A stretch of DNA of 15,045 bases, taken from NCBI GenBank assembly GCA_031548545.1, contig JAVBQY010000025.1, positions 1-15,045 of the forward strand, written 5' to 3'. The notes below the pieces were generated by a model, which worked only from the letters and a program-made list of their open reading frames with translations, ran no database searches and was not told the origin of the DNA. The position numbers and the translations under genes were made by a program. Shown in pieces: positions 1-6,744 of this stretch (positions within the stretch are counted from its first letter, which is position 1; each line of letters starts with the position of its first letter). This DNA is from UBA932 sp031548545 (GTDB lineage Bacteria > Bacteroidota > Bacteroidia > Bacteroidales > UBA932).

Positions 1-963
1 TGAATAAGCGGCCGTAATGCCGGCCTTCACCCAATCAAAGGGATAAACGTTGGCATTCAGCCGGCCGGTATAGCGTTCAAAACCGGTAGTCTTAATCATT
101 CCCTCTTCTTTCAGGTAACCAACAGCAGCCATGATATCCGCCTTGTTCGAGCGTCCGGCGGCACTGACATAATAATCCTGCCGTAAAGGTGCCTTATTGC
201 TCACCTCATCCATCCAGTCTTCATGGTATTTCAATCCGGCATCCGGCCGTATCTTACCTGTAAGAGGGTCGATTAACTGCCGTATAGGATAATTGAACGG
301 ATTGTAGCGCTCGTTATCTCCAAGTACCCCACCCGAATCTTCCAGCAGCTCCAAGGCATGCAGGCCGGCATTCTCCGGCGTCATTCCACGATCATAAATA
401 GCGTCGTTTTTATAAGCGCCGAATATCGTTTCCAGAAAGTCCCGCTCATCCATTGTTTGATAAAAAGGAATGGCATTGGAGGCTACACCCCAACGACCCT
501 TGAAAGTAATGCTCAGCGGCCCGGACTGGTTGGCGCCGCTTTTCGTCGTAATCCGGATAACACCGTTAGTACCGTAAACACCGTACAAGGCACAGGCAGA
601 TGCGTCTTTCAACACCTCTATACTTTCAATATCATTCATATTGATACCTGACAAGGACCCCTTGTAAATCAAACCGTCTACCACATACACCGGCTCACTC
701 CCCGGCAGTCCGCCGGAGAACCCGCGGATCAGAATATCCGCACCGCTGCCGGGCTGGCCGCTCCCCAGGGTAGAGATGACCCCCGGCACCAAACCGTCAA
801 AAATTTTTGATACATTGGTGATCACCCGGTTCTCCAATTGAGGCTGGCCAATGACCGACACCGAAGCCGTGACATCCCGGTCCGTACTATCCGCTTGCAC
901 CTGTGCAAATCCGGTAAGGGTGGAACAGCAAAGAAGTAAAGAAAGTAAATTGTTTTTTTTCAT
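1..963 (-). CDS. SusC/RagA-family TonB-dependent receptor, N-terminal part (runs off left edge)
   Basis: This is the first 321 codons of an outer-membrane TonB-dependent receptor; the frame is open to base 1, so the C-terminal barrel lies outside the window. Residues 1-20 are a signal peptide (LLSLLLCC core, cleavage after GFA before Gln21). The plug domain follows almost at once, at about 35-145: VYVVDG (92-97), DIESIEVLKDASA (111-123) and NGVIRITTKSG (133-143) are the classic SusC/RagA plug motifs. Residues 150 onward begin the barrel. Family members import oligosaccharides or peptides with a SusD-like lipoprotein, whose gene usually comes next; here that would be outside the window. Most SusC proteins have a carboxypeptidase-regulatory-like domain of about 80 residues between signal and plug; this one has only about 15 residues there. 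The start is the first ATG, 26 bp after the barrel-protein gene, so it is probably in the same operon. The substrate cannot be told. Confidence 0.9.
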   Translation of the reverse strand, partial: MKKNNLLSLLLCCSTLTGFAQVQADSTDRDVTASVSVIGQPQLENRVITNVSKIFDGLVPGVISTLGSGQPGSGADILIRGFSGGLPGSEPVYVVDGLIYKGSLSGINMNDIESIEVLKDASACALYGVYGTNGVIRITTKSGANQSGPLSITFKGRWGVASNAIPFYQTMDERDFLETIFGAYKNDAIYDRGMTPENAGLHALELLEDSGGVLGDNERYNPFNYPIRQLIDPLTGKIRPDAGLKYHEDWMDEVSNKAPLRQDYYVSAAGRSNKADIMAAVGYLKEEGMIKTTGFERYTGRLNANVYPFDWVKAGITAAYS

Positions 964-989
964 AAGTTCGATATATGCATCACGCTTGA

Positions 990-1835
990 CTATTGTTTCG
1001 CTCCTGCCAGAATATGAAAGACCACGGTAAGGTCTATCCTTGATAAGTTCTCCGGCGAAGACAATTTACCACTCTTTGTCTGGCCGTCAAAGACTATAGT
1101 AGCAGACGAAAAACTACTCAGCATTAATGACAATTGCACCCCAAGCGCCAAGTGCTCCGACAAGCCCCAGGCATATCCTGCCTCATACACCGTTCCGAAT
1201 GTATTCGCAGTAATAGCGCCTGTGTAGGGCCCGACTTTTCCATCATCACGATACCTCATATAGCCGAATGCAAGGTTCATATTCAACATGTTTTTTTTCG
1301 AGGGGCTTAATATGCGCGTAGCAAAAACCGGCCCGACAAACAGATTTACAACCTTATCTTCTATCTTGCCTTCGGAAGAATATCCCTTATTGGAGGCATT
1401 AAACATGGAAAATTTTACACCGGCGCCCAAATAATCTGAAAAATAATAATCCACATCGGCCCCCAGCACCCAACCAGGCCGGAGTCCGTTAATATAACTT
1501 TTATCTACACCCTGAGCCGCGGCTGCGATACGATAACCTCCTCCCAACGAAAAAGCCACATGCCATGGCTTATGTACCTTCGCTTTCGTTGTCACTTCAT
1601 AAGCGGAAACATCCGAAGATGTATAAAAACCACGTTGCATCGTCGTTACGGCACTCTTAGCTATAAGCGTATTCCGGACCTCAGCCTCGTGTTTATAGGT
1701 GAAATACACATAATTTTTATCCTCCCGGAAAATATTGCAATTGAGAGAATCTCCTTTAATCACCAAAAGATCCTGCGCGGAAGCCGCCAATGAAACCATC
1801 ATCAGACAGGCTGTAAATAATACGATGTTCTTCAT
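990..1835 (-). CDS. Secreted outer-membrane beta-barrel protein, unknown function
   Basis: The product has 281 residues. Residues 1-20 form a signal peptide ending SLAASA before Gln21. Residues 21-80 form a small domain of the kind often found at the front of Bacteroidota barrel proteins (DLLVIKGDSLNCNI, then YVYFTY). From about 90 on, the sequence alternates polar and hydrophobic residues, with aromatic strand ends (WHVAFSLGGGYRI, GWVLGADVDYYF, LNMNLAFGYMRY, LALGVQLSLML, IDLTVVFHIL), as expected of an 8-10-strand outer-membrane barrel. Its ATG overlaps the stop of the upstream lipoprotein gene in the four bases ATGA (1832-1835), so the two are probably translationally coupled. The SusC-like gene follows 26 bp downstream. 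It could be a structural or small-molecule-sensing surface protein; nothing in the sequence gives a substrate. The barrel call is from strand pattern, not from a named family hit. Confidence 0.75.
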   Translation of the reverse strand: MKNIVLFTACLMMVSLAASAQDLLVIKGDSLNCNIFREDKNYVYFTYKHEAEVRNTLIAKSAVTTMQRGFYTSSDVSAYEVTTKAKVHKPWHVAFSLGGGYRIAAAAQGVDKSYINGLRPGWVLGADVDYYFSDYLGAGVKFSMFNASNKGYSSEGKIEDKVVNLFVGPVFATRILSPSKKNMLNMNLAFGYMRYRDDGKVGPYTGAITANTFGTVYEAGYAWGLSEHLALGVQLSLMLSSFSSATIVFDGQTKSGKLSSPENLSRIDLTVVFHILAGAKQ

Positions 1836-2566
1836 TTTTTCTTCTGTTTAGCTATTATTGATTCGAATTCTTTTTTACCGGTCTTTGGGTTGGCAATCGT
1901 AATAACCGGCCGGCCGACAAAAATACCCATAGAGAGACTACAAGATATATAGTATTCTTTCCCGAATTCAATTTCTATAGGAATTTCCGTTTTCGACTCC
2001 GTTTTTGCCCAGAGAGAAAGCCATTTTTCCTGGTTGACTTTGATTGTTTCGGCAGTATTATTTTTCACACGGCATAGTTTGGTATCTCCCAAATAAAGAT
2101 CATAAGCAAGAGCGGCGCCGAAGCCACCGCTTCTGTATACGTGTATCAATGCATAATCGGCCCCTTCCTCTAAAGCGGAAGAATCCCGAAGAAGAGACAG
2201 CCGGGAAGAATCAACCTTAACCAATAACACTTTCGCCTCTATACGGTGACAAGAGCTCCAAAAATCCGGTGTTTTATGGGATATGATCTGTAAAGCATTT
2301 CCACCGGCCTTACGCGCCTCTTCTTCTGCCAATCGCATAACCAACTCATAACCGCAATTCGTAGAAAAACCGGAGTCCCCCACCTTTAGGCGCCCCAACT
2401 CCTTTTCTACAATAGGAAGAGAATCTTCCGCATTAAAAATGTAAACCGTTTCGTCATAGGCCAGCGCCCCTGGCTTATCCGGGCCAGCACCCGTGGTGGA
2501 CACTTTTGGACTGCAGGCCGCTCCCAGCAAGAGAACTCCGCAAATCAACAAATGCTCAATCTTCAT
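1832..2566 (-). CDS. Lipoprotein with C-terminal DUF2846-like domain
   Basis: The product is a 244-residue predicted lipoprotein. An in-frame ATG lies 31 codons further upstream (2659), but the start at 2566 is preferred. The longer form would put a cysteine-rich, non-signal stretch first, and a good promoter (2604-2634) lies inside it. From 2566 the protein begins MKIEHLLICGVLLLGAAC, a textbook lipobox with Cys18. Residues about 60-118 resemble a small RcsF-like Cys-containing domain (two cysteines, C71 and C106, around AEEEARKAGGNALQII and FWSSCHRIEA). Residues about 135-240 resemble DUF2846: ADYALIHVYR, then YDLYLGDTKLCRVKNNT, then a basic/Trp strand and FGKEYYI. DUF2846 proteins are envelope proteins of unknown biochemical role. 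It is the first gene of the operon and is coupled to the barrel gene through an ATGA overlap, suggesting that the two act together at the outer membrane. The lipoprotein call is firm; the domain names are less so. Confidence 0.8.
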   Translation of the reverse strand: MKIEHLLICGVLLLGAACSPKVSTTGAGPDKPGALAYDETVYIFNAEDSLPIVEKELGRLKVGDSGFSTNCGYELVMRLAEEEARKAGGNALQIISHKTPDFWSSCHRIEAKVLLVKVDSSRLSLLRDSSALEEGADYALIHVYRSGGFGAALAYDLYLGDTKLCRVKNNTAETIKVNQEKWLSLWAKTESKTEIPIEIEFGKEYYISCSLSMGIFVGRPVITIANPKTGKKEFESIIAKQKKK

Positions 2567-2603
2567 AATACAGTATTTTCCAGAACCAATTATTTTATTT
2601 TCA

Positions 2604-2634
2604 CAAATATAGCATAAAAAACAAGACTTACAAA
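2604..2634 (-). promoter_or_regulatory. Bacteroidota-type promoter of the lipoprotein/barrel/SusC operon
   Basis: On the minus strand a -7 box TATATTTG (2604-2611) fits TAnnTTTG exactly, and a -33 box TTTG (2631-2634) lies 19 bp upstream. Transcription would start near 2600-2598, giving a leader of roughly 32-34 nt before the ATG at 2566. This placement is the main reason to reject the longer reading frame of the lipoprotein gene. Confidence 0.7.
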
Positions 2635-2650
2635 AACAATATCCTGCCAA

Positions 2651-2687
2651 CAAAAACACCCTGCAATAGTTAACCTATCACAGGGTG
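2651..2687 (-). terminator. Rho-independent terminator after the DUF922-like/barrel gene
   Basis: The arms CACCCTG (2657-2663) and CAGGGTG (2681-2687) pair perfectly. Inside them, after a 2-nt mismatch, ATAG (2666-2669) pairs with CTAT (2675-2678) around the loop TTAAC. Read on the minus strand the stem is followed directly by TTTTTG (2656-2651). It lies 35 bp past the stop at 2722 and closes the leftward suf-containing gene train, just upstream of the promoter at 2604-2634. Confidence 0.8.
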
Positions 2688-2721
2688 CTTATATACACTA
2701 CAGCATAGCTTAGAAACTGTT

Positions 2722-3873
2722 TTATTTTTTTAATTTTATAAAATTCCCAAATCCGCTAAACTCCACCGCCAAGTTAACAGAAAAACCCTGTAGATCTGCA
2801 TAATAATTAGCCCTAGCGATATAAAGCCGGCCCCGGACCGAATATTCCACATTCTCCCTCACCCGAAAAAATGCATCAGGGATAAAGGATATTGTTTTCT
2901 TGAATTTGTAATCTGCATTCAATCCAAAAATAAAATTGTAATCAATGTAACTAATCCTTAAATTGGCATCATTATTGGTTCTCTGGCTTGATAGCTCCGA
3001 AAGACCTAATCCGGCAAAAGGTGTTAGTTTCCATTTTGCGTTATCAATTACAGCATATCCACAAGACAGGTCTAATAGGGCATAGTGTGCAGCCTGCCCT
3101 TTCACCCATTGTCTGTAATCAGACTTCACACTTGAAAAAGCTATGGTTGCATTAAGAAAAAGGACTGCTCGCTTATAAGCCACATCAAAGCCAAACAGAA
3201 TATTATATGCAGGAGAGAAATACTCATTCAAAGATCCGGTAAACACACCACATCCGAGTCCTACATGAAAACCATAGCCGAAATTTCGTTTTACATAAGC
3301 CGGAGTGACACTAGAGGCAGGGATCGTACTTAGCTCATCTTCTATTTTCCGCTGCCAGTCATCCATTATGGCAATATACTGTCCCCCAGCCGTAGCACTC
3401 CTAAACTCTTTAATATTTTTTTTACATTCTTCATAAATCCCATGCAGTTTATACATGGCTTCATGAGAAGAAACTATATTATCTAATTCAAACTGTAATT
3501 TTCTTGAGTAAAGCTCCGCGATATCAAAGATAATTTGATTATATTTTAAATATTGCGCTGTTTTATAATAAGGCAGAATCCAAGACTTGTTTTGCACCAC
3601 AGTACATACTGCTACAAGACGCATAATGGTACTATCTTTATGCTTCTTTTTAACTTCCTTATAACTTATAATAAACTCCAAATAAGAGACATCGTGATAC
3701 AAGGCGGCTATTTTTCCTCCAACAGGGTCCTTTCCTTGCCCTTTGAAGTCCTCCCATGTCAATTTTCCATCCGACCACAATCGTTCATTATCCTGGGCTT
3801 TGGCCACAACAAAAAAACATATGCATAGGAACAAGGCAACACTACGCTCTATCCTAAGTTTCTTTAGCCTCAT
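2722..3873 (-). CDS. Secreted DUF922-like domain (apparently protease-dead) fused to an outer-membrane barrel
   Basis: The product has 383 residues. A signal peptide covers 1-26 (VALFLCICFFVVAKA before Gln27). Residues about 31-185 look like the Bacteroidota form of DUF922, a predicted secreted zinc-protease family: KLTWEDFKG (37-45), AALYHDVSY, a strand pair ending NKSWILPYYKT, then the helix FDIAELYSRKL (116-126). In the family as I know it, the motif just before this helix is HEQxH, giving the two zinc His and the catalytic Glu. Here those positions read YNQII (111-115), so all three are lost. Residues about 195-383 alternate like an outer-membrane barrel (FGYGFHVGLGCGV, AVLFLNATIAFSS, FIFGLNADYKF, GFSVNLAVEF). 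AAGGATT lies just before the ATG. The gene follows proline dehydrogenase by 39 bp and is visibly richer in A+T. Family assignment is by motif recall; the loss of the HExxH residues is read directly. Confidence 0.72.
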   Translation of the reverse strand: MRLKKLRIERSVALFLCICFFVVAKAQDNERLWSDGKLTWEDFKGQGKDPVGGKIAALYHDVSYLEFIISYKEVKKKHKDSTIMRLVAVCTVVQNKSWILPYYKTAQYLKYNQIIFDIAELYSRKLQFELDNIVSSHEAMYKLHGIYEECKKNIKEFRSATAGGQYIAIMDDWQRKIEDELSTIPASSVTPAYVKRNFGYGFHVGLGCGVFTGSLNEYFSPAYNILFGFDVAYKRAVLFLNATIAFSSVKSDYRQWVKGQAAHYALLDLSCGYAVIDNAKWKLTPFAGLGLSELSSQRTNNDANLRISYIDYNFIFGLNADYKFKKTISFIPDAFFRVRENVEYSVRGRLYIARANYYADLQGFSVNLAVEFSGFGNFIKLKK

Positions 3874-3880
3874 AATCCTT

Positions 3881-3928
3881 CCATCTCTTAATTTTCCTAA
3901 TCTCTTAGTACCTTAGTCTCTTAGTCTC
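3881..3928 (-). repeat. Degenerate 8-bp tandem repeat across the end of the proline dehydrogenase gene
   Basis: Read on the minus strand the units are GAGACTAA, GAGACTAA, GGTACTAA, GAGATTAG, then the decayed GAAAATTA and AGAGATGG. The first two are identical and the third and fourth differ by two bases each. The repeat supplies the last codons and the TAA stop of the proline dehydrogenase gene and fills the gap before the next gene. A change in copy number would alter only the last few residues and the spacing. Confidence 0.75.
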
Positions 3929-5070
3929 GTTTTCTTCGCTTTCCTGAGCATTTGCAACTCCTCGCCCATCTGGTCATTGATGCCGGAGTTTTCCTCGGCG
4001 CGGCGGATGAGGTAAGGCAGGGTTTCTTTCACCGGACCGTAGGGCATGTATTTGGAAACATTGTAGCCATGGTTGGCCAATCCGTAGGTAAGGTTATCGC
4101 GCATGCCGTAGAGCTGCGAGAAAGAAATGATATCATTGCCCGGATCTATCCGGCGCTCCTCCATCATGCGCATCAGGAGCTCGGTACTTTCCGTATTGTG
4201 TGTGGCGGCGCAAAACGAGACCTTGCCGACATTGTCCATGCAGACACGCAAGCCTTCATTGTAAGAGGCATCGGCGGCCGCTTTGTTTTCCACGATAGGA
4301 GTTGGATAGCCCATCTTTGCAGCACGGTCGTTTTCCTGTTCGTGGTAAGCGCCACGCACAAGTTTTAACGCTACTTTGTACGGCGCCGTGTCAATAAGGT
4401 GTTGCAGGTAAGCCACACTGTCTTTGGTATAAAACTGAATGGTGGTGTAGACCACGTGCTTTTCTTTATTGTACTTGGCCATCATCATTTCTGCCGCTTC
4501 GTTAATGGCCGGATTGATCCAGGTTTCTTCCGCATCAATAAACATTTTCTTGCCTTGGGCGGCGGCAGCGCCGCACAGGGTATCCAGGCGTTCCCAGAAG
4601 TCTTTTTTAGCCTGTTCCTCGTCCGGGTTCAGGCTTTCCTTTTTAGAAATTTTTTCCAGCAACGGACGGGCGCAAATACCGGTGATCTTCACACAGGCAA
4701 AAGGCACATTCTTTTGCTGTCCGGCAAACTGAATAGAAGCCAGAATGTTCTTTTCGGTTTCTTCCTGCTTTTCCTTCGTATCGGCCTGTTCGGCGGAATA
4801 GTCCGAAATGGCGTTGACATGATGGCGGGCCAGGTCTTCAATGACCGGCTTGGCCTCATCCAGGGTCTCACCGCCGCAGAAATGCTTAAAGATCGTTTTT
4901 TTTATCATCCACTTCATGCCGGGAATCCACAGCACATAAGGGATAACATAGCGTCCCATGCGTACCAGCCATTTGTAACGGACGGCCGTAAACAGCATAA
5001 TTGAAGTGTTCAGTTCGCCCGTGCTCTTCTCTTTCAGCGAATCGGGCGTTTGAGAAAAATCGACTTTCAT
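3913..5070 (-). CDS. Proline dehydrogenase (FAD-dependent, single-domain PRODH)
   Basis: The product oxidises L-proline to delta-1-pyrroline-5-carboxylate and passes electrons to FAD and then to the quinone pool at the inner membrane; it is the first step of proline breakdown to glutamate. The 385 residues match a stand-alone PRODH of the eukaryote/Bacteroidota type rather than the short Deinococcus/Firmicutes type or bifunctional PutA. Motifs include KLVRGAYHE (236-244), the ATHN strand end (289-292), SQLYGM (318-323) and the substrate-pocket helix YGPVKETLPYLIRRAEEN (344-361). Its partner, P5C dehydrogenase, is not in the window. The gene starts 26 bp after sufC and ends inside an 8-bp tandem repeat that encodes the last residues, TRLRD. 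No promoter box is visible in the 26-bp gap, so it is probably read from the suf transcript. The symbol is left blank because putA normally means the fused enzyme. Confidence 0.93.
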   Translation of the reverse strand: MKVDFSQTPDSLKEKSTGELNTSIMLFTAVRYKWLVRMGRYVIPYVLWIPGMKWMIKKTIFKHFCGGETLDEAKPVIEDLARHHVNAISDYSAEQADTKEKQEETEKNILASIQFAGQQKNVPFACVKITGICARPLLEKISKKESLNPDEEQAKKDFWERLDTLCGAAAAQGKKMFIDAEETWINPAINEAAEMMMAKYNKEKHVVYTTIQFYTKDSVAYLQHLIDTAPYKVALKLVRGAYHEQENDRAAKMGYPTPIVENKAAADASYNEGLRVCMDNVGKVSFCAATHNTESTELLMRMMEERRIDPGNDIISFSQLYGMRDNLTYGLANHGYNVSKYMPYGPVKETLPYLIRRAEENSGINDQMGEELQMLRKAKKTRLRD

Positions 5071-5096
5071 ATGGGTTAGTTTTAAAGGTTTTTCAG

Positions 5097-5846
5097 CTAT
5101 TTCAGCCAGTCATAGCCCCTCTCCTCGACCTCCAGCGCCAATTCCTTACCGGCTGTTTTGATAATTTTTCCGTTATACAACACATGTACCACATCGGGTA
5201 CAATATAATCCAACAGGCGTTGATAGTGGGTAATAACAATAAAAGCGTTATCGGGCCTTTTCAGTTTATTCACCCCAGCGGCTACAATGCGCAGCGCATC
5301 GACATCCAATCCGCTGTCCGTTTCATCCAGAATAGCCAGGCGCGGTTCCAGCATGGCCATCTGAAAAATTTCATTGCGTTTCTTTTCACCGCCGGAGAAA
5401 CCGACATTTACACCGCGGTTGGAGAAAGTTGGATCCATCTCTACGATGGCCATTTTTTCCCGCATTAATTTCAAATATTCGGCAGCGGTAAGCGATTCCA
5501 AACCGGCGTGTTTACGGTGCTCGTTAATGGCCGCTTTCATAAAGTTCACGTTACTTACACCGGGTATTTCCACGGGATATTGGAAACCGAGGAAAAAACC
5601 TTCGTGCGAACGTTCTTCGGGTGGCATGGAAAACAGGTCTTTACCTTTGAATAGCGCCGTCCCACCGGTCACTTCATAGTTGTCACGACCGGCCAGCACT
5701 ACGGAAAGCGTACTTTTCCCGGAACCATTGGGTCCCATAATGGCATGTACTTCACCCTCCCGTACGGTCAGGTTAATGCCTTTCAGAATTTCTTTACCCC
5801 CTATCGAAGCATGCAGGTCCTTTATCTCTAACAGTATATTATTCAT
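5097..5846 (-). CDS. sufC: SufC, ATPase of the SUF iron-sulfur cluster assembly complex
   Basis: SufC is the ABC-type ATPase that binds SufB and SufD to form the cytoplasmic scaffold on which Fe-S clusters are built; ATP hydrolysis rearranges the scaffold. The 249 residues are the normal length. Motifs: Walker A GPNGSGKST (38-46), Q-loop Gln89 in FLGFQYP, signature SGGEKKRNE (151-159) in the SufC-specific form, Walker B LAILDETDSGLD (170-181) and the switch His in ITHYQRLL (205-212). These separate it from ordinary ABC transporter ATPases. It begins 13 bp after pnuC and is followed by proline dehydrogenase rather than sufD, which is unusual because sufBCD normally lie together. All catalytic residues are intact, so it should be active. 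Confidence 0.97.
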   Translation of the reverse strand: MNNILLEIKDLHASIGGKEILKGINLTVREGEVHAIMGPNGSGKSTLSVVLAGRDNYEVTGGTALFKGKDLFSMPPEERSHEGFFLGFQYPVEIPGVSNVNFMKAAINEHRKHAGLESLTAAEYLKLMREKMAIVEMDPTFSNRGVNVGFSGGEKKRNEIFQMAMLEPRLAILDETDSGLDVDALRIVAAGVNKLKRPDNAFIVITHYQRLLDYIVPDVVHVLYNGKIIKTAGKELALEVEERGYDWLK

Positions 5847-5859
5847 TATTTATTATTCG

Positions 5860-6519
5860 TTATTCGTTCTTATATTTTTTGTACCATATGCGGAAGCCGA
5901 AGAAGGCCATTACAATGTACGTTGCGCTCAAAAAAGGCATGAATACCAGTCCTCGCAAAGTATATAAAGTCACATTGGTAACATTAACCGTCATCCATGC
6001 CGCCCAACAGTCGAGTTTTTTCTGGGCCGACAGCCATTGGGCCGTCAGGATGGTCATCACCACAAAGGCGTCCAGGAAGGGCAGGCTCGATGGTTTTACA
6101 GGCCAGGGCATCCACAGGTCCACATGGGCCATGGCAAGCCCCCAACCCAGGGTAAGACCGGCCAGGATGGCCAGCAGCAGTACCCGCTGCCGGTTGGAAA
6201 GCAGACTGATTTTCAGTTCCTGCTTATTGGTTGCTTCATTGGTATGCGGGTGGGTCCAGCGGTAATGGCCGAGCGCATTAATCACCAGGGATATGGGCTG
6301 TAGCATCATGCTGGAGTATAAATTTTTCTGAAAGAAGAGGGTAAACAGTAAAATATTATACAAATAACCGATGTAAAAATTGAAGGTCTTGGCGCGCACG
6401 GCCAGAAAAACGCAACTCAGGCCGGCAATTACAGACAGGGCTTCGAGATAACTCACCTCCCGTCCGTCAAGGCTGACCAGAACGTTATTGACGCTGAAAA
6501 AAGAGAATATACTGTCCAT
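5860..6519 (-). CDS. pnuC: PnuC-family nucleoside/vitamin transporter
   Basis: PnuC proteins carry nicotinamide riboside, or in related PnuT and PnuX proteins thiamine or riboflavin, across the inner membrane by facilitated diffusion, with trapping by a kinase inside the cell. The 219 residues give seven hydrophobic segments at about 24-41, 47-63, 68-86, 112-130, 148-164, 171-189 and 191-210, as in the family. Typical features are LQPISLVINALGHYRW at the end of segment 3 and WAAWMTVNVTNVTLYTLRGL in segment 6, including the conserved Trp/Asn pair. No TPP or FMN riboswitch and no kinase gene is nearby, so the vitamin cannot be decided from context. The ATG is one base past the stop of the small ORF upstream, and sufC follows after 13 bp, so it is embedded in the suf gene train. 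Confidence 0.88.
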   Translation of the reverse strand: MDSIFSFFSVNNVLVSLDGREVSYLEALSVIAGLSCVFLAVRAKTFNFYIGYLYNILLFTLFFQKNLYSSMMLQPISLVINALGHYRWTHPHTNEATNKQELKISLLSNRQRVLLLAILAGLTLGWGLAMAHVDLWMPWPVKPSSLPFLDAFVVMTILTAQWLSAQKKLDCWAAWMTVNVTNVTLYTLRGLVFMPFLSATYIVMAFFGFRIWYKKYKNE

Positions 6520-6520
6520 T

Positions 6521-6694
6521 TTATTTCTTCGTACTCAATAAATCTTTAGCCTTCACATGAATCACCTTTCCGTTTTTGTCAGAAAATAACAATTCTCCAT
6601 TTTCCTTGGCGCATTCTTCTATCAAGCGTTCGCGGAATAAAATAAGCCCTTGAAAAATTTTGCCCAATAATGTTTGAACTTCTTTTTTACTCAT
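6521..6694 (-). CDS. Small 57-residue protein of unknown function, between DUF4954 gene and pnuC
   Basis: The protein starts MSKKEVQTLLGKIFQGLILF and ends with a Lys-rich KDLLSTKK. The first 30 residues look like one amphipathic helix (EVQTLLGKIFQGLILFRERLIEE). A short beta-hairpin-like part follows (GELLFSDKNGKVIHVKAKDLL). There is no signal peptide or membrane segment, so it should be cytoplasmic. Support for it being real: a well-placed AAGGA six bases before the ATG, an in-frame stop four codons upstream that fixes the start, a stop separated from the pnuC ATG by a single base, and the same strand as all genes around it. I do not recognise the family and propose no function. It fills most of an otherwise empty 225-bp gap. 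Confidence 0.7.
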   Translation of the reverse strand: MSKKEVQTLLGKIFQGLILFRERLIEECAKENGELLFSDKNGKVIHVKAKDLLSTKK

Positions 6695-6744
6695 AATTGT
6701 TCCTTATCTGATGATACAATCCTTTATCATAAACCTTAACTTCT

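Noticed and set aside
358..651. A 97-codon plus-strand frame opposite the SusC-like gene
   Set aside because: It lies within the plug and barrel coding region of a clear receptor and shows no features of its own.
2567..2659. A 31-codon N-terminal extension of the lipoprotein gene
   Set aside because: The extension contains the promoter boxes and would bury the lipobox signal peptide inside the protein.
3952..5004. Several plus-strand open frames opposite proline dehydrogenase
   Set aside because: They are fully antisense to a confidently identified enzyme, and their translations show no family features.
5851..5868. Short TTATTCG tandem between pnuC and sufC
   Set aside because: It is only two copies of 7 bp in A+T-rich DNA overlapping the pnuC stop; it is too short to interpret.
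6711..6730. Inverted repeat ATGATA/TATCAT between the DUF4954 gene and the small ORF
   Set aside because: The stem is only 6 bp, almost all A-T, with an 8-nt loop and no T-run after it; chance is the better explanation.
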